This document shows, piece by piece, positions 10,948 to 22,492 of a stretch of DNA of 64,000 nt (positions are counted from its first letter, which is position 1; every line of letters begins with the position of its first letter). The DNA comes from Clonostachys chloroleuca (lineage: Eukaryota; Ascomycota; Sordariomycetes; Hypocreales; Bionectriaceae). The stretch covers positions 29,326,001 to 29,390,000 of the forward strand of contig JBANAY010000003.1 of assembly GCA_037952775.1 (NCBI GenBank), in the 5' to 3' direction. The notes beneath the pieces are model-generated. The model was not told the DNA's origin. It did no database searches and saw nothing but the letters and a program-made list of their open reading frames with translations. A program made the position numbers and the translations under genes.

Positions 10948-11995
10948 ACTTGATGTATCAAGATACGGTAGAATATGGTCCGAAGAGACCTATCATGATT
11001 AACTTATCCCGTAAATGGACTGCCTCTGACGTTGATGAATCGTCATTCTGGCAAATACCTCAGCTTGAGGGTTATTTACGTCTACTTCTACTTTATACTG
11101 TCCAGTACGAGAGAGCCGGAAAACCTTAAGTGAGTTATTATTTACTAATTCAGTCGCTGAGGTTCCTAATGCCAGGTAATGGAACTTTTCACACCAAACA
11201 ATATGCCCAGCGGCGCCCCGAGATTGGCGCAAAATATTTTACTTCACATAGCAACACTAAGGAGTAGCAGAGCAGCTCTACTGAAGTTCCCATTAAGTCC
11301 AAACATCTCCTTACCAATGAGAGACCTCGAGTGTATGGAGTTTATTAACTCTAGCCCCTGGATTTGTGTCTGCGACTCGGACTTCCCGGTTAGACTTGGG
11401 ACTAACATCGGCTTAAACAAGAATGAGAACCCTTGCCTTTGGGCGGCCGACTCTTTATTCGAAGCTAAAGGAATGAGGCGGCAACGTAGCCCTTCTAGCT
11501 TGGAATGCGGCGTCAAACAGATCAGGTAATGACCGAAAAGGCACGGTTTCGTGCCTCACGCTGCTCTTATAAAATACAGAACCCCAAATGGACTTACAGC
11601 TTTGCAGGGATATTCAAAAGACAGACAATTGTTCCGATCCTGGGGGAAAATCCAACCCTAGTCTCGACGAGCTCGGCATCCGCGGCGGGTTGTATGACTG
11701 CCAAACAGAGAAACTCAAGTCCTTTATTGCGCCACCGTGCAGATCATCCAATATATCCATGCGGGTTAGACGCTTGTAGATGATTATTCAGGCTGAGAAA
11801 TCATCTGAACAGGGCGGTGGTGATGTCCGAATTACCACCCTAGGGTGGTCTTCGCGCAAGGTCTTACCCTAATATATTGGGATCTTTCTTCCCGCGACTC
11901 ATGCCATATGCCCAATGAAGCAAACAGTGATACTACCTTCCACATCGGATTAGTAAAGGCTAGAAATCTGAAGAACAACGGGCTACAAAGGCGAC
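10944..11995. other. intergenic, no gene recognised
   Basis: About 1 kb after the poly-T run. Open frames on both strands (for example around 11179-11529) lack recognisable similarity. Possible old retroposon, unproven. Confidence 0.4.
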
Positions 11996-12000
11996 TATAA
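11996..12000 (+). promoter_or_regulatory. TATA-like box of PhiA-like gene
   Basis: TATAA, 124 bp upstream of the ATG at 12124. Confidence 0.35.
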
Positions 12001-12123
12001 GTACCTCGCTGAGCCCTTTCATTATCAAGTTATTGTTGTTCATCATTCACCTCGACACTCAACCTCACGAACATACAGAATCTAAACATTATTTGCTACT
12101 CACTGTCAAGCATCGTCTGAAAA

Positions 12124-12727
12124 ATGGTTTCACTCAAAACCCTGGTCGTTGGAGCTGCGCTCGCCACAGTTGGCTGTGCTCAGGAAGTTATCATGACTGG
12201 GCGCCTTCAGGCCAAGAGCCCGGATCTTGGTACCGTTTACCTTTACAAGCCCCAGAGCGATGGTGGTGGTATGTCTTATCGATCCTAGCCATGTCCAATA
12301 TCTCTGCCCATCAAACATTGCTAATGGGAAATAGCCCCTGTGTGGGCGCAACTTGGCGGGGAGAGTCAAGCCCACCAGTTCACTCTCAGATCAGATGCGA
12401 CTATCTCTACTAAAGGGCTGACCCTCAACATCATGAGGAACCAAATCGATGAGAAGCGTCTTGGCTACAGCAGCGTCATAACTTCGGATAATGGCTGGAA
12501 GATAGTTGATGGTAAAAAGCTTGTCTCTGACGGCGTCTTCTATGGCTACCAGGATGAATTCCAAGCTTGCAAGTACGCAGGCGGAGAATACTTTGTAGGG
12601 AGTTCCTTTACTGCCTTTCCTCTTGGCCACTTATACTAATAAGAAATCGCCGATATAGGTTTACCTTGTCTCTCATAAAGCGGATAATATGGAGTGTGTT
12701 CCTCTTGGCGCTTTGTACATTGTTTAA
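12124..12727 (+). CDS. small secreted protein, PhiA-like cell-wall family
   Basis: Three exons, 12124-12268, 12335-12594 and 12659-12727, encode 157 aa. The second intron contains TACTAAT just before its TAG acceptor. Splicing it replaces a short read-through tail with YLVSHKADNMECVPLGALYIV, so I prefer the spliced form. A signal peptide (MVSLKTLVVGAALATVGCA) ends before QEV. The mature part is beta-rich with two cysteines (QACKY and MECVP), the spacing and C-terminal style of PhiA-type fungal cell-wall proteins involved in conidiation or wall structure. Family assignment rests on the C-terminal pattern only and is moderate. The gene is convergent with the P450 that follows. Confidence 0.65.
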
Positions 12728-12983
12728 GTCGGTCTTCCAAACATTTCACTCTTATGTATATGTACAGTTGGAGAGCTGGAAGTGAGTGCCGATAAATATC
12801 TCAAGATTTTCAAATAATCAGAAAAAGGTTATTGATCTGAAAATACTAGTTGGCAGAGACCCTTCGCGTCCTTACTACTTTACTCTAACCGCTCTTGGGG
12901 ATTTTCAGCAGACAGTTGCAACCATGTCTTCATTCGATCCTTAATAGTAACAATTTCCCAAGTGTGACGCGTTATGGATACCA

Positions 12984-14783
12984 TCATTGGGCATCAATTT
13001 GGATCCGCGGGATCAAATGTACATTCAGTGCAGGTTTATCCCAAAAGAACAATACCTTTTGATTATCAATCCAGCCCTCAGATTCCGGTGCCATCTTCAA
13101 ATCGAAATTCCAGATAATGCGAGCAAGTATTAAGCGCATCTCGGTGTATGCAAGACTATGCAAAGAGTCAGCAACCGAGCAGGTCGACAGGCATATGTTT
13201 AACACCGCAAACGACGCGGTACAGCAAAGCACTTACTTCATGCCGATACAGTTCCGCGGTCCATAGGAGAAGGGCTGGTGCAGGTCTCTGTGATCGTTGG
13301 CAAATTGCTTGTCACCGAGCCAGCGGTCGGGAATAAACGAGTCTGGGTAGAGAAACTTGGCGGGATTGTGGTAGACGGAATATTGCCAGATGCCTACACT
13401 AGCCTAGAGACGAGGTGTTAGTTTTGCGGGTATCACGCCGCTTGCAGCTCGCACTCACCCCGCCGGCCACATACCGGCCATTGATCTCTGCTCCGCAAGC
13501 TGGTGTCTGACGGGTCATCGCTATCGCTACTGGAGGATATACTCGCATTGACTCTTTGAGGACAGCAAGCATGTACGTCAAGTTCTGAACACTGTGGATA
13601 TCAATTTCAGCCTCGCTCTTGAAGGTTGAACGCACTTCGGCGTTCAACTTGGCCAGAACGTCCGGGTGAGAGCATAGAAAGTAGGTTGTCGCTACCAGCG
13701 TCGTAGCAGTTGTTTCCGATCCCGCTGTCGTAAGAAGCACACTCGTGTCAATCATTTCACGCTCTGACATTTGCTACAATCGATGGCAAGTAAGAACGCT
13801 GTCAGCATAACAAGAGAACCAGCCAAAGGCAAAAGGGGTACGGCAGAACACTAACCCCATTGTTCAGCATGGCATGCACAAAGTCAGGTCGTATCATTCC
13901 TAGACCAATTCGCTTCTTCAACGTCTCTCGACTAAAGTCGATGCTGGTTTGCCGGTTTCTCATCACCTCCCCACCAAAGCAAAACAAAAATAAGGGTAAT
14001 AAGGCCGAAGAAAAGGGCAGTTCGCGCATTACCTGCATGAGAGGAATACTCTTCATGGAACTAAACAGGATGTTCACCCACGGATGTGACTTGGAGTCAC
14101 GAAGGCAGCCAAAGGACTCCCCAAAAGCCAGGTCCCCAATAATGTCAAAGGTTGCCCACTCAAACCACTTGGTCAAGTTCAATGGCTTAGTGCCGTTGTC
14201 GCCATTTTCACGCAGCCTCTGCAGGAACAGGTCAATGTACTCGTTGATGAATGGCTGCTGCTCGACCATGGCTCGTGCCGAGAAGGCATGCGCCAAAATG
14301 CGTCGCAATGGTCCATGCCTCTCGCGTCTCGCCGAGATGAGACTCTGATCCACGTCTTCGTTAGTCCACTTGGGATCCTTTCCATTCTCGGGTTGGCCAT
14401 GCTTCAAGTGTCCACAAATCTCCTTCCATGCATCATCATGCGCAAATGCCAGCTCATTTGGGCCGACACGGACAACATCGCCGTACTTCTTGTGTAGCTC
14501 GAGGATTTTCTTATGTGGACTTCCCCTAGCAATATTCAAGGCTGTGGGCAATGCACTGATTGCCCAAAGCTTGGGGCCAGGAAATTGGCGTAGAGGGTGG
14601 AAGAAGACATTGTAGATGGCTATCGACGCGGCGTATCCAACCAACTAATAATGGGTCAACATGGTGTTCTGGACCCTTCACTCAACAAGAATCTAGAGCA
14701 CGTACCAAAATACAACAAAGCCCAAGAAACGAGGCCAGCGATGGCCCTGGAGCTTCAGTCGCGAGGTTCACCAAGGAGACCAT
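12984..14783 (-). CDS. cytochrome P450 monooxygenase
   Basis: Five exons on the minus strand (14783-14706, 14644-13856, 13773-13459, 13403-13237, 13155-12984) give 506 aa with all junctions in frame. The first exon supplies the membrane anchor region (SFLGLCCIL). P450 signatures follow in order: the proline-rich hinge FHPLRQFPGPK, the I-helix LLTTAGSETTATTL, the ExxR helix LKESMRVYPP, the PDRW motif, and the heme loop FSYGPRNCIGM with its Cys ligand, split by a phase-2 intron. The N-terminal half resembles isotrichodermin C-15 hydroxylase / benzoate 4-hydroxylase-type fungal P450s (CYP65-like). The substrate cannot be named. It would sit in the ER and use a P450 reductase. No breaks are seen, and there are no biosynthetic backbone genes nearby. 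Confidence 0.92.
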
Positions 14784-16209
14784 GTCGATATATTGATGTG
14801 ACGTTTGCAACGGTCCGCGGGTGAGAGATGATTTTAGTGTCGTGTCTATGAACATATCTTGCCAAATATATAGTGGCCAGATCGGCGCAAGATGGCTACA
14901 TCTGGAGCAGAGGTTTCAAGGGCTTCATCAAACATCTTGCACGGGTCCTTGCGAAAGTTGGTACCGAATGTATGCAACTCTTAAGAGTTCGGCTCGTACA
15001 TGATAGCTCCCGTGCCGAAGTGGATTCTTGTCGGATCGTTGATTATCTCCGAATCCTACTCCAGGCTCAGCACGGAGCTTCGAGTTGACCAATGCCGCTG
15101 ACAAAGCGGTTTCTTCCTCATATAAGCAGGGGAATTAATTCACGTGTTACATCGCAGAACATTGTTACGCTATACACGAGGTCTCAAGATCAACTAAATC
15201 AATGTCCTAACGTTCTATGATTACACATGCAGTTTCCCCATTTGAGAACTCTACGGGACTCAGAAAGAGTCAAAGCCTATGAACAACACTAAAATTATAC
15301 AAAGGCTGGACTGTAGATATATTTTAGCCTTTAGCTAGATTCTATTTATAATCTGATTGCTGGCCTTCAGCCTCCTTATGAAAATAGAAAAATGGATCAC
15401 AAACTTGATATCCTAACATTTCTACGACTGCCAAAACTCATACTGAGTATGATAAATTTGCCATTGTTAAACTTTGTAGACCTTAAAACCCTACTTTCAC
15501 TTGTAAAAACACTTTAAAAGACATTCAACCAAAGGAAAACGCTGCCGAGGCCGCTGGCTAGCATAAAAGTGTCATTGTCGTGGTTGGCAAAGCTAGACAG
15601 TTATGCTTCTCCTGCCATACTCATTTCCCTCTCCTAGTTAGTTTAAAACCTATATCATGAGGAACCGTTTTGCTACTTTGGTTTCCAAAAGATCCAAGCC
15701 ATTGCCCCTTAGGATTCCTACTGCTCATTCCAGCTAGGAAATTCTTCCTCTTCAGAAGTATGAGGAATTTCGACCTCTTCGAGAGCATGAGGAAATTGTA
15801 CCTCTTTAAAAGCATGCACGTCAAACCCTTCTGTTGGTGTTGCCACCAAACAACTTCCAGTTATACAGGTAAAAGGGATATATTGAGACTATTGCTTCTA
15901 ACTAGTAATTACAGAGGAGATCCGTAGCCCCTTATATCCTTGGGAATCCCTTGATCGTAACCTCATGAGAGCAGCCCGGGCTCGGGCCTATGAGATCCGT
16001 CAATTATCCCGATAGTATACAGTTTATTAGGGATCTTCATATCCTTATAACCGAGGTTATTACCTTCCTTCCATACATACGTTTAACAGGATCAGAACGC
16101 TCTTCGAGTTATCAGGCTCGTGTCGATCCCTCGATATTCGGCTGATCGTCAGAGCCGCAGTTCGCGATAGATCCTACCGGCCAGGGTTGCTCGAGCTGAT
16201 AGGTCAGGG
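14784..16209. other. AT-rich intergenic with degenerate repeat debris
   Basis: 15230-15560 is very AT-rich. From about 15700 to 16200 a plus-strand reading with several stops has protein-like stretches (for example SPLYPWESLDRNLMRAARA), suggesting a RIP-damaged mobile-element or repeat-protein ORF. No intact gene was found and the family is not recognised. Confidence 0.35.
15747..15815 (+). repeat. 27-bp tandem repeat, about 2.5 units
   Basis: Units start at 15747, 15774 and 15801, each opening CCTCTT and containing AGCATGAGG or a near variant. In one plus frame each encodes nine residues of the pattern PLxxxEExx. The third unit contains TAA where CAA would fit. Confidence 0.75.
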
Positions 16210-19200
16210 GATTTGAAGATCGGGTCCATTTAGGTTGCAACCTAACTGACTGCCCCCTCTCGGTGAAACTGATCCTTCTAGGTCGGTTGCATCGCGGCCG
16301 CGGCTATCATGCGATTGACCCTTACTTTTGCAATCGCAGCCGGTCCGGCTTCCACGGAATTCCTGATGGTATTTACTAGTGATATGTGTCTGCGTTCGAA
16401 CAGGCTGCACCTTGATAGACTATCTCGGTGGTTGACGATATCTCTGTATCGCCCGCTTAGCACCAACACCTTCAGATGCAAACTTGTCAATGCAATCGCA
16501 CCATTTAACAGGACTAGATTTCCTCAGTACTCCCCCATGACGCAACAAAAGTAAACAGAGTGCATGGTGGTATTGCGCAGGTACGAAAAAAGGACTTCCT
16601 CAGGGTTCCGATGATTGAGTCCATTGGGGTACACCCATCTGAGTTCAGCTGATTGGCATCGACTCCGCTTTTGAAAAGTCTTTCCGCTAGGGTCGGAGAA
16701 CTTTCGTGGATTAGTTCACGTTGGAAACGTAGCGCCTCAAAATATTCCGGGTCATTTTCAATGAGAATCATCGGTGTTGGTCGTGGTGACGTTTCGAGCC
16801 AGATGCACATCAAGATCTCATACGCATGGTCTGGCTGGCCAATGAATGCTTCCGCGGTCATGTCTGGTGAGGGACCTTCGGGTGCCCAAATAGTACCCAA
16901 GACTTTCTTCATTCCCACCAGGTTTCTTTGTTCTCTCATGCCTTTTGCAACCAAGGACCTATCCAGACCAATCGCATAGCCTAAACCTTAGGTCCGACCA
17001 ACTGCTTCATGGAGAGGAACAATCAAGTCGTCTGAGCAGTTTGCCAGGCAAGAAGGATTTGCTCTATATGCATCTTCGATGCGGAGCTTTGATCCAGAGA
17101 ATCCGAAAAGGCGAGTAGCGACAGTAGTTTGCGCGAATAGCTATTCATGATGAAGGTGTAGGGCACAATCTCCGTTTGTGCATAATCCTTGAACTGGCTT
17201 AGTCCTGTGGTAACCTCAGCCTCTTGTGCGTGATAAATGCAGGATTTGCCAAAATCTGTGGCAAGAAAGTGATACTTTGCCAAGAAAGAGTTACCATTTT
17301 CTTTGGCAAAATTGCCTTGCCATTTTTTAAGTATGAGGGCTTTGAACTGGGGATCTTCCACGAATTCTTTCATGGTTTGGTGCATGAATTGAACCTGAAT
17401 TCCCATCGTGGTAGACAATGTCGATTAAGCCACCCGATAGCATTCGGATATATCCCTCTTTTCCGTATTCCTGAACATACCCCTGTGTACTTTGAGACTT
17501 TTCCCTGGTCCTAATTCTCGCCTCCTCCAGGTTGTGGGCTCTGGATCGTTTAGACTTATCTCTTCTTTTGCACGACAACTAATCTCTAGTGCCACATACC
17601 CTTCCCGGCGGAAGTTCTTCGCTCGATAATTGTGACATAATACTGGTCTAATTCGTCGGGTAGAGAATCAAGAGCTTTCTGCACCTTTCTTGAAGCTCTT
17701 CCATGTTGGACCTTTTTCTTGGGTGACGCTCGCGAGATCGCGCATTACGAGAGTTACTCATAGAAATACGCCTCGAGCTTTAGACAAATTTCATCAACCA
17801 GAGGATCTAGAAGGGAATTCGATGTCGGGTTCAAAGGTATGTTTGCATTGCAGAAGTCAAAGATGTCTCCTTCAGTGTACTCGTGAATTTGGAATCCAGA
17901 ACAAGCCGAGAAATTCTGTTTGAATATCGCCCACGGCCGACTAGAGCAAAATACTCTAATCCCGGTCCAAGATTGTGGTGATCTTTGAACGAGATCTTGA
18001 AGAAATGACACAATAAATTCGGACCGGTTCACGTACTCGTCCAGCGCATCAATAAAAATGCCAATGTCCATTTTCGAGAATCGTTGCGCAATCAATCGCT
18101 GTAAAGCCTCCTCTGCGTTTTCTCTGGACCATTGACCTGTTTGAATATCGGACTTGATTTTTTGCCGTTGATACTGTCGGAGGAGGAAGCCGATCCATGT
18201 AGTTGGGTCGCCAGCACTGTCATTCACCTCATATAGACGGTTTCTTGATTTTAGATGAGGCACATCAACTCCATTTCGTTCCAGGAGGTCTTGACACTCT
18301 ATATTCATTGCTCCACTGGCCGATATGTCATCCTGGCGTTGAATGAATTCATCTTAGCCTTCCAGTCCCTGATCTGTACCGAGCCCACAGGCTCTAAACA
18401 GTTCATGAAGATCAGATCTGAGGTCGCTGAGATTCTTAATCTTTATTCTCTCAAGACAGAGCCTGTCCGTAATGGGGTAAAGAAGAGCCACCAACGGCGA
18501 TTTCTTTTCCAAATCCGGCTCACAAGACTCCGTAGGAGTCTCTCAAATGACCTCTGTAGATTGGTACCTTGATGGTGAAAGAAAAAGCTGACGGTCATCA
18601 ATTGCGAGCCTGATTTCCAACTGTGCAACAGCTCGGCGGTACGCTCATCGTTGATATGTACTTCATAAAGGTAGACTTTCCGCTGCCAGGTTCGCCGCTC
18701 ACCCAAAAGAGGCCCTTCCCATTTTGTAACCAGCTCGTCAGATCGACAGCAGGATCCTCAAAGGCCGAGTCAAAGGTATGCCCGAGCCTATTAATGATTT
18801 GCTCAAGACGGCGGTCTCTTTCCGGCGTTCGAATAGATTCAATGATCACTAACTTCCGTTCAGGTTATCTTGCACTTCCATTCTTGCCAAACTTTCACTT
18901 AAATCTGTCGTTCCAACGAATCTTATTGCAACTATCGACGAGCTGGCGTTCCGTTTTCCAGGCGAATACGTATCGTGAAGCTCCGCGAGAGTTCAACCTG
19001 CAACGCTTTGTGCTTAATCCCCAATACATCAGATAAATTTATGGCTAAAATATCTATCCCGTGATCACCCGTCGAAAACTTGACCATATTCGAATGGTCT
19101 TCATCAATTTGTATCATAAGAACAGGGTTTGAGTTGCATTGCCTTTTTGTAACAGATTCTTTTGAAACCATCACGGATTCAGGGCCTGTTCTCGAAAACT

Positions 19201-20055
19201 CTCCGGTTGGCAGTTTCCGGAAGCTAATATCAGTGCGAATCCGAGCAACCCGTGCTGGAGGATTTGCCTCTTCACTTACGGAGACAGTACGTGTAACCTT
19301 GGTCTCGAATGCCCAAAAGAATCGAAGGATTTGGAGACGAAATACCATCGAATTGGCTATCGAGGTCAGGCATATGATCTGAATTGTCTGATAGATCCAA
19401 CACGAGAGCTTCATTCGGTTGGTCACCGACCAGGAAAGGATATCAGGAACAGCCATTCCCTGGCTAGGTACACCAAAGACTATGGCTCCTTTAATGCACA
19501 TAAGCATGGCTTGCTCCGCTACTCCGCTTCCGGCGAGCATAACGAGCGCCTGATTCACACTGCGCCACCTAAGCTGTAGGCGAGAAGTGCAGCTGGCTCA
19601 GTGTTTGGTGATGGCCATCCTATAGTCTTCAGGCTGTTGATGAGGGAGACTGCCAAGTCAGGTATCGACTGGAATGACTTGCTCCCCTGAAGGTTACTCT
19701 CGTAACCGTATAGCAGAAACCTTACTCCAGGAACCCGGGGTGGAAAAGATCATCGCGAATCCACTTAGAGAATTTGTCACTACCTCGAGGTTGCCATGAC
19801 CCGAATGGATGGCTAGCAAGGCCTGAAATGATAACACAGCTATCAAGAATTGGGTTGGTAAGCACATGGCTGCTGACAAGTGACAAGTATGATCAACTCA
19901 AATGTATCTGCTTCCTTGGCCAAGCTGTTAAGTGGTGTTATTCCTTGGAAGTGATCGTCCACGATCAAGGGTCTGGCCAGCTCCGGTACCTGTATCACGC
20001 ATTCTCGCGTATGATTGATAGAATCGATCATCAATGGTATCTTTGCGAATGTCAC
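16210..20055 (-). pseudogene. NLR-like protein: alpha/beta-hydrolase (SesB-like) - NACHT - ankyrin, decayed
   Basis: The minus strand from about 20055 reads a lipase-like N-domain: ISGLASHPFGSWQPRGS, the nucleophile elbow AYSLGGAV, and ALVMLAGSGVAEQAML then GAIVFGVPSQGM. This is the fungal SesB/PGAP1-like effector domain seen at NLR N-termini. A linker segment with GPESVMVSKESVT follows. NACHT comes next: Walker A GEPGSGKST near 18690 and Walker B-like IGIFIDALDEY near 18040. The 3' part (16950-16520) has an ankyrin-like LAERLFKSGVDANQLNSDG. Many frameshifts and stops interrupt it (for example near 19745, 19570, 18650, 17750 and 17560), so no functional product is expected. Family knowledge: such STAND proteins mediate heterokaryon incompatibility or non-self response, with the hydrolase as effector. 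Confidence 0.78.
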
Positions 20056-22204
20056 CGTGGCCGTCTTGCTCAGTCACCAGGTATCAACTGACAACGCCAG
20101 CGAGTGTATTTGGACATCGTTTAGCGACACATCGCCAAACATTCGCGCAAGCCAGTCTGTACACTTTCGCTTTACCAGAAGAAGACATTGGACAGCCTAG
20201 TTTTGGTCCTCGTGTGTGAAATGCATGGCCTGCAAGTAGTGCCCGAAGATGCCCAGCGCAACTGGTGATATGAAAGCCACCCCGAGGTGACCACACTACA
20301 ATTCAGCGTCTCAGCTGAAACTGGTCAGCTACGCCTGGCGAAGGGTCAGGTGACAGGTGCGATAGCACCTGGGAAAGAAAACTGCGAACCACCCACCCGC
20401 CTTTACGAGGCAACCAACACCCCACATATCTCTCATTACGTGGCTGAACAGCATCCAGTGATTGAAATGATGCTGCAGAATTTGGTACTCAACTATGGTG
20501 TCTTTGCTTAATTAACACATGGTATTTGGTAATAGGCCAAGCATATTTCTAACACTCTGACCTCCTACTGAGAAAACTAGCGCTGATCACAGAAAGATCT
20601 TTATTCTCGGAATGAGTCTACTATCCTTTATGGAAGATTCTACGAACTATGAAGACTCAAACACTAGGATAGGGTTTTCCAAGTAGCACTCGTGTAAAAG
20701 GTGTATTAGGTCTACTCTATGCAATCTACTTACTTAGGATAACCGACCTCTTCTATCTTATGCAGGCGCAAAGGCGAGTCATTATTTCCTTTCCGGACCC
20801 TACAGATCACCCTCAAGTGTCCCTCCCATAATTTGGTCAAACCCCCTCCTAATTATTCCTCATTCGAGATCGCTAATAACAGGATCGGCTTTTATTACTA
20901 TTCAAACTAGATCCGCTATAACATGGTCCAATTTAACATCTGGATGATGGAGTCCATTCACAGGCTTTGTAGATATGGACCATCGACTCTTCCCTGGATA
21001 TCTTGGCTGTATTCGTATTTACTGTCCATACCGGCTCATCCGACTTAGCACTGTCGATCAGCCCATACAAAAAGTCTTTTACTAGATCCTTGCTCGAGGT
21101 TACAATACGAAAGAGTTGCAGCGCAGCGCATGAACGTAGGAGCCAAATGCCTCGGCATTTTTTATCTTGGCGCGTTTCTGGATCTCATACCACGCCCCTT
21201 GCAGATGGCAGGAACATAGTTAAAAGCGGTTCTTCATTTGTGAAGACTTTCTATGACCTGTATCGTAAACCTACCTTTATCAGTGCTTCGTTGTTGTATT
21301 TCATGGGTCTTGAGTGTGTTGTCAAAGTGGCACAAAGGCGTTTACACCCTGATTTTCTCGTCACATCCATAACTCCAAATGCTAAGAAGAATCATGTAGA
21401 AGTGTATCACGCTAGACAAAGTACCAACCTGGGTACAATATTATTTTTTCGTTCGATTACGAGTCACGTTGTTACCGTGGATAGTCATATAACAAGGAGA
21501 TATAGCTACAAGAGGATATAGGGTGTGGCAGCCTCTTCTGGCGCCATGTCTTTGCATTAAACAGGATAGGTTACATGTCATATCTACTTGGCAACCTTCA
21601 AATGTTGGGGAAGGTGGATTGGCGGTACATTGGGCAGATTTGTATAGAGTTCTAAACAGGGGTAGAGGCGATCAAATAGTATTTTTAGTGACAGGCTGGC
21701 ACGTTGCGACCCGACGTGATCTCTATCTAGGTCGAGGCATGGTATCGAAGTAAGGAGAGATTACGTGATTCAAGGCGAGTCCTGATTGCTTCATTCGCGT
21801 TACGCGCAAATTAAACTGTCATCGGGACATTTCGCGGGCTATAGCAATTATCCAAGTATAGCCTATCGAGTGCCTCAAGATCTGCATTCAGGAAATGATC
21901 AATTTCAGCATGAATTCCTCCATGCCTTAGTTTCTCTCATCTACTGAGGTTGTCTAAGACAACACAACAATGTTAGCTGGTTCTGATACGAGTGGTGTTT
22001 GGCCTTGAGATGCGCCATAAGATCCTTCATATAACCCCGGGGAAATCAATCATCTCCCCGCCTCCTTCGGCAGTGACCTCTAGCACAGCCCTCGTCATCA
22101 CAATTTGTCATCGTCTCTCGTTTCAGGGTTTCATCGTCGGGCTCGAATACCCCAGGTAGGGACCCCTGCAGTTCAATAAGAGGCTAGACCGAGGGGGCCG
22201 AGAA
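20056..22204. other. degenerate intergenic region with a possible second NLR remnant
   Basis: No intact gene. On the minus strand near 21140-21045 a short reading NLEQGSSKRLFVWAD resembles the segment after the NACHT core of fungal NLRs, where a Leu-Phe-x-Trp-Ala motif is common, but it runs into stops. A 172-codon plus-strand frame at 21003-21521 is probably chance overlap. 20520-20900 is AT-rich. Confidence 0.35.
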
Positions 22205-22214
22205 ATTGCAAACA

Positions 22215-22350
22215 TGTCACTGCTGCCGAAAGATCTGTCACTGTGGCCCAAACGTCTGTCACTGCAGTCAAACGTCTAAAGCCAATTCGTCCTAGTAGCG
22301 GCCGTTGTTTAGCGGCCGGACGGACTGTCAGGCAACGTCCGGCAACGTCC
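22215..22350 (+). promoter_or_regulatory. periodic repeat array upstream of MFS gene
   Basis: TGTCACTG occurs at 22215, 22236 and 22257, exactly 21 bp apart, inside longer similar units ending in an AAACGTCT half-unit. AGCGGCCG occurs at 22297 and 22311. GGCAACGTCC is tandemly duplicated at 22331-22350 and followed by GGCC. The block ends about 140 bp before the MFS start at 22493 and looks like a cluster of transcription-factor sites. CGG/CCG triplets would suit Zn2Cys6 regulators. Confidence 0.55.
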
Positions 22351-22492
22351 GGCCAAAGTCTAGGCCTTTCATGGGATAGATGGCGTCGGCAGTTGTTGCG
22401 GCTGTTGCCCTCATAAATCTCCACAGATCCGTTCCCTTCTTTCTGTGGAACTCAAGACTGTTTGACAAGTGGGTTTATTCGATTCAGACACC

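Noticed and set aside
21003..21521. 172-codon plus-strand ORF
   Set aside because: Composition is irregular, there is no domain or splice logic, and the minus strand here carries an NLR-like remnant; chance frame more likely.
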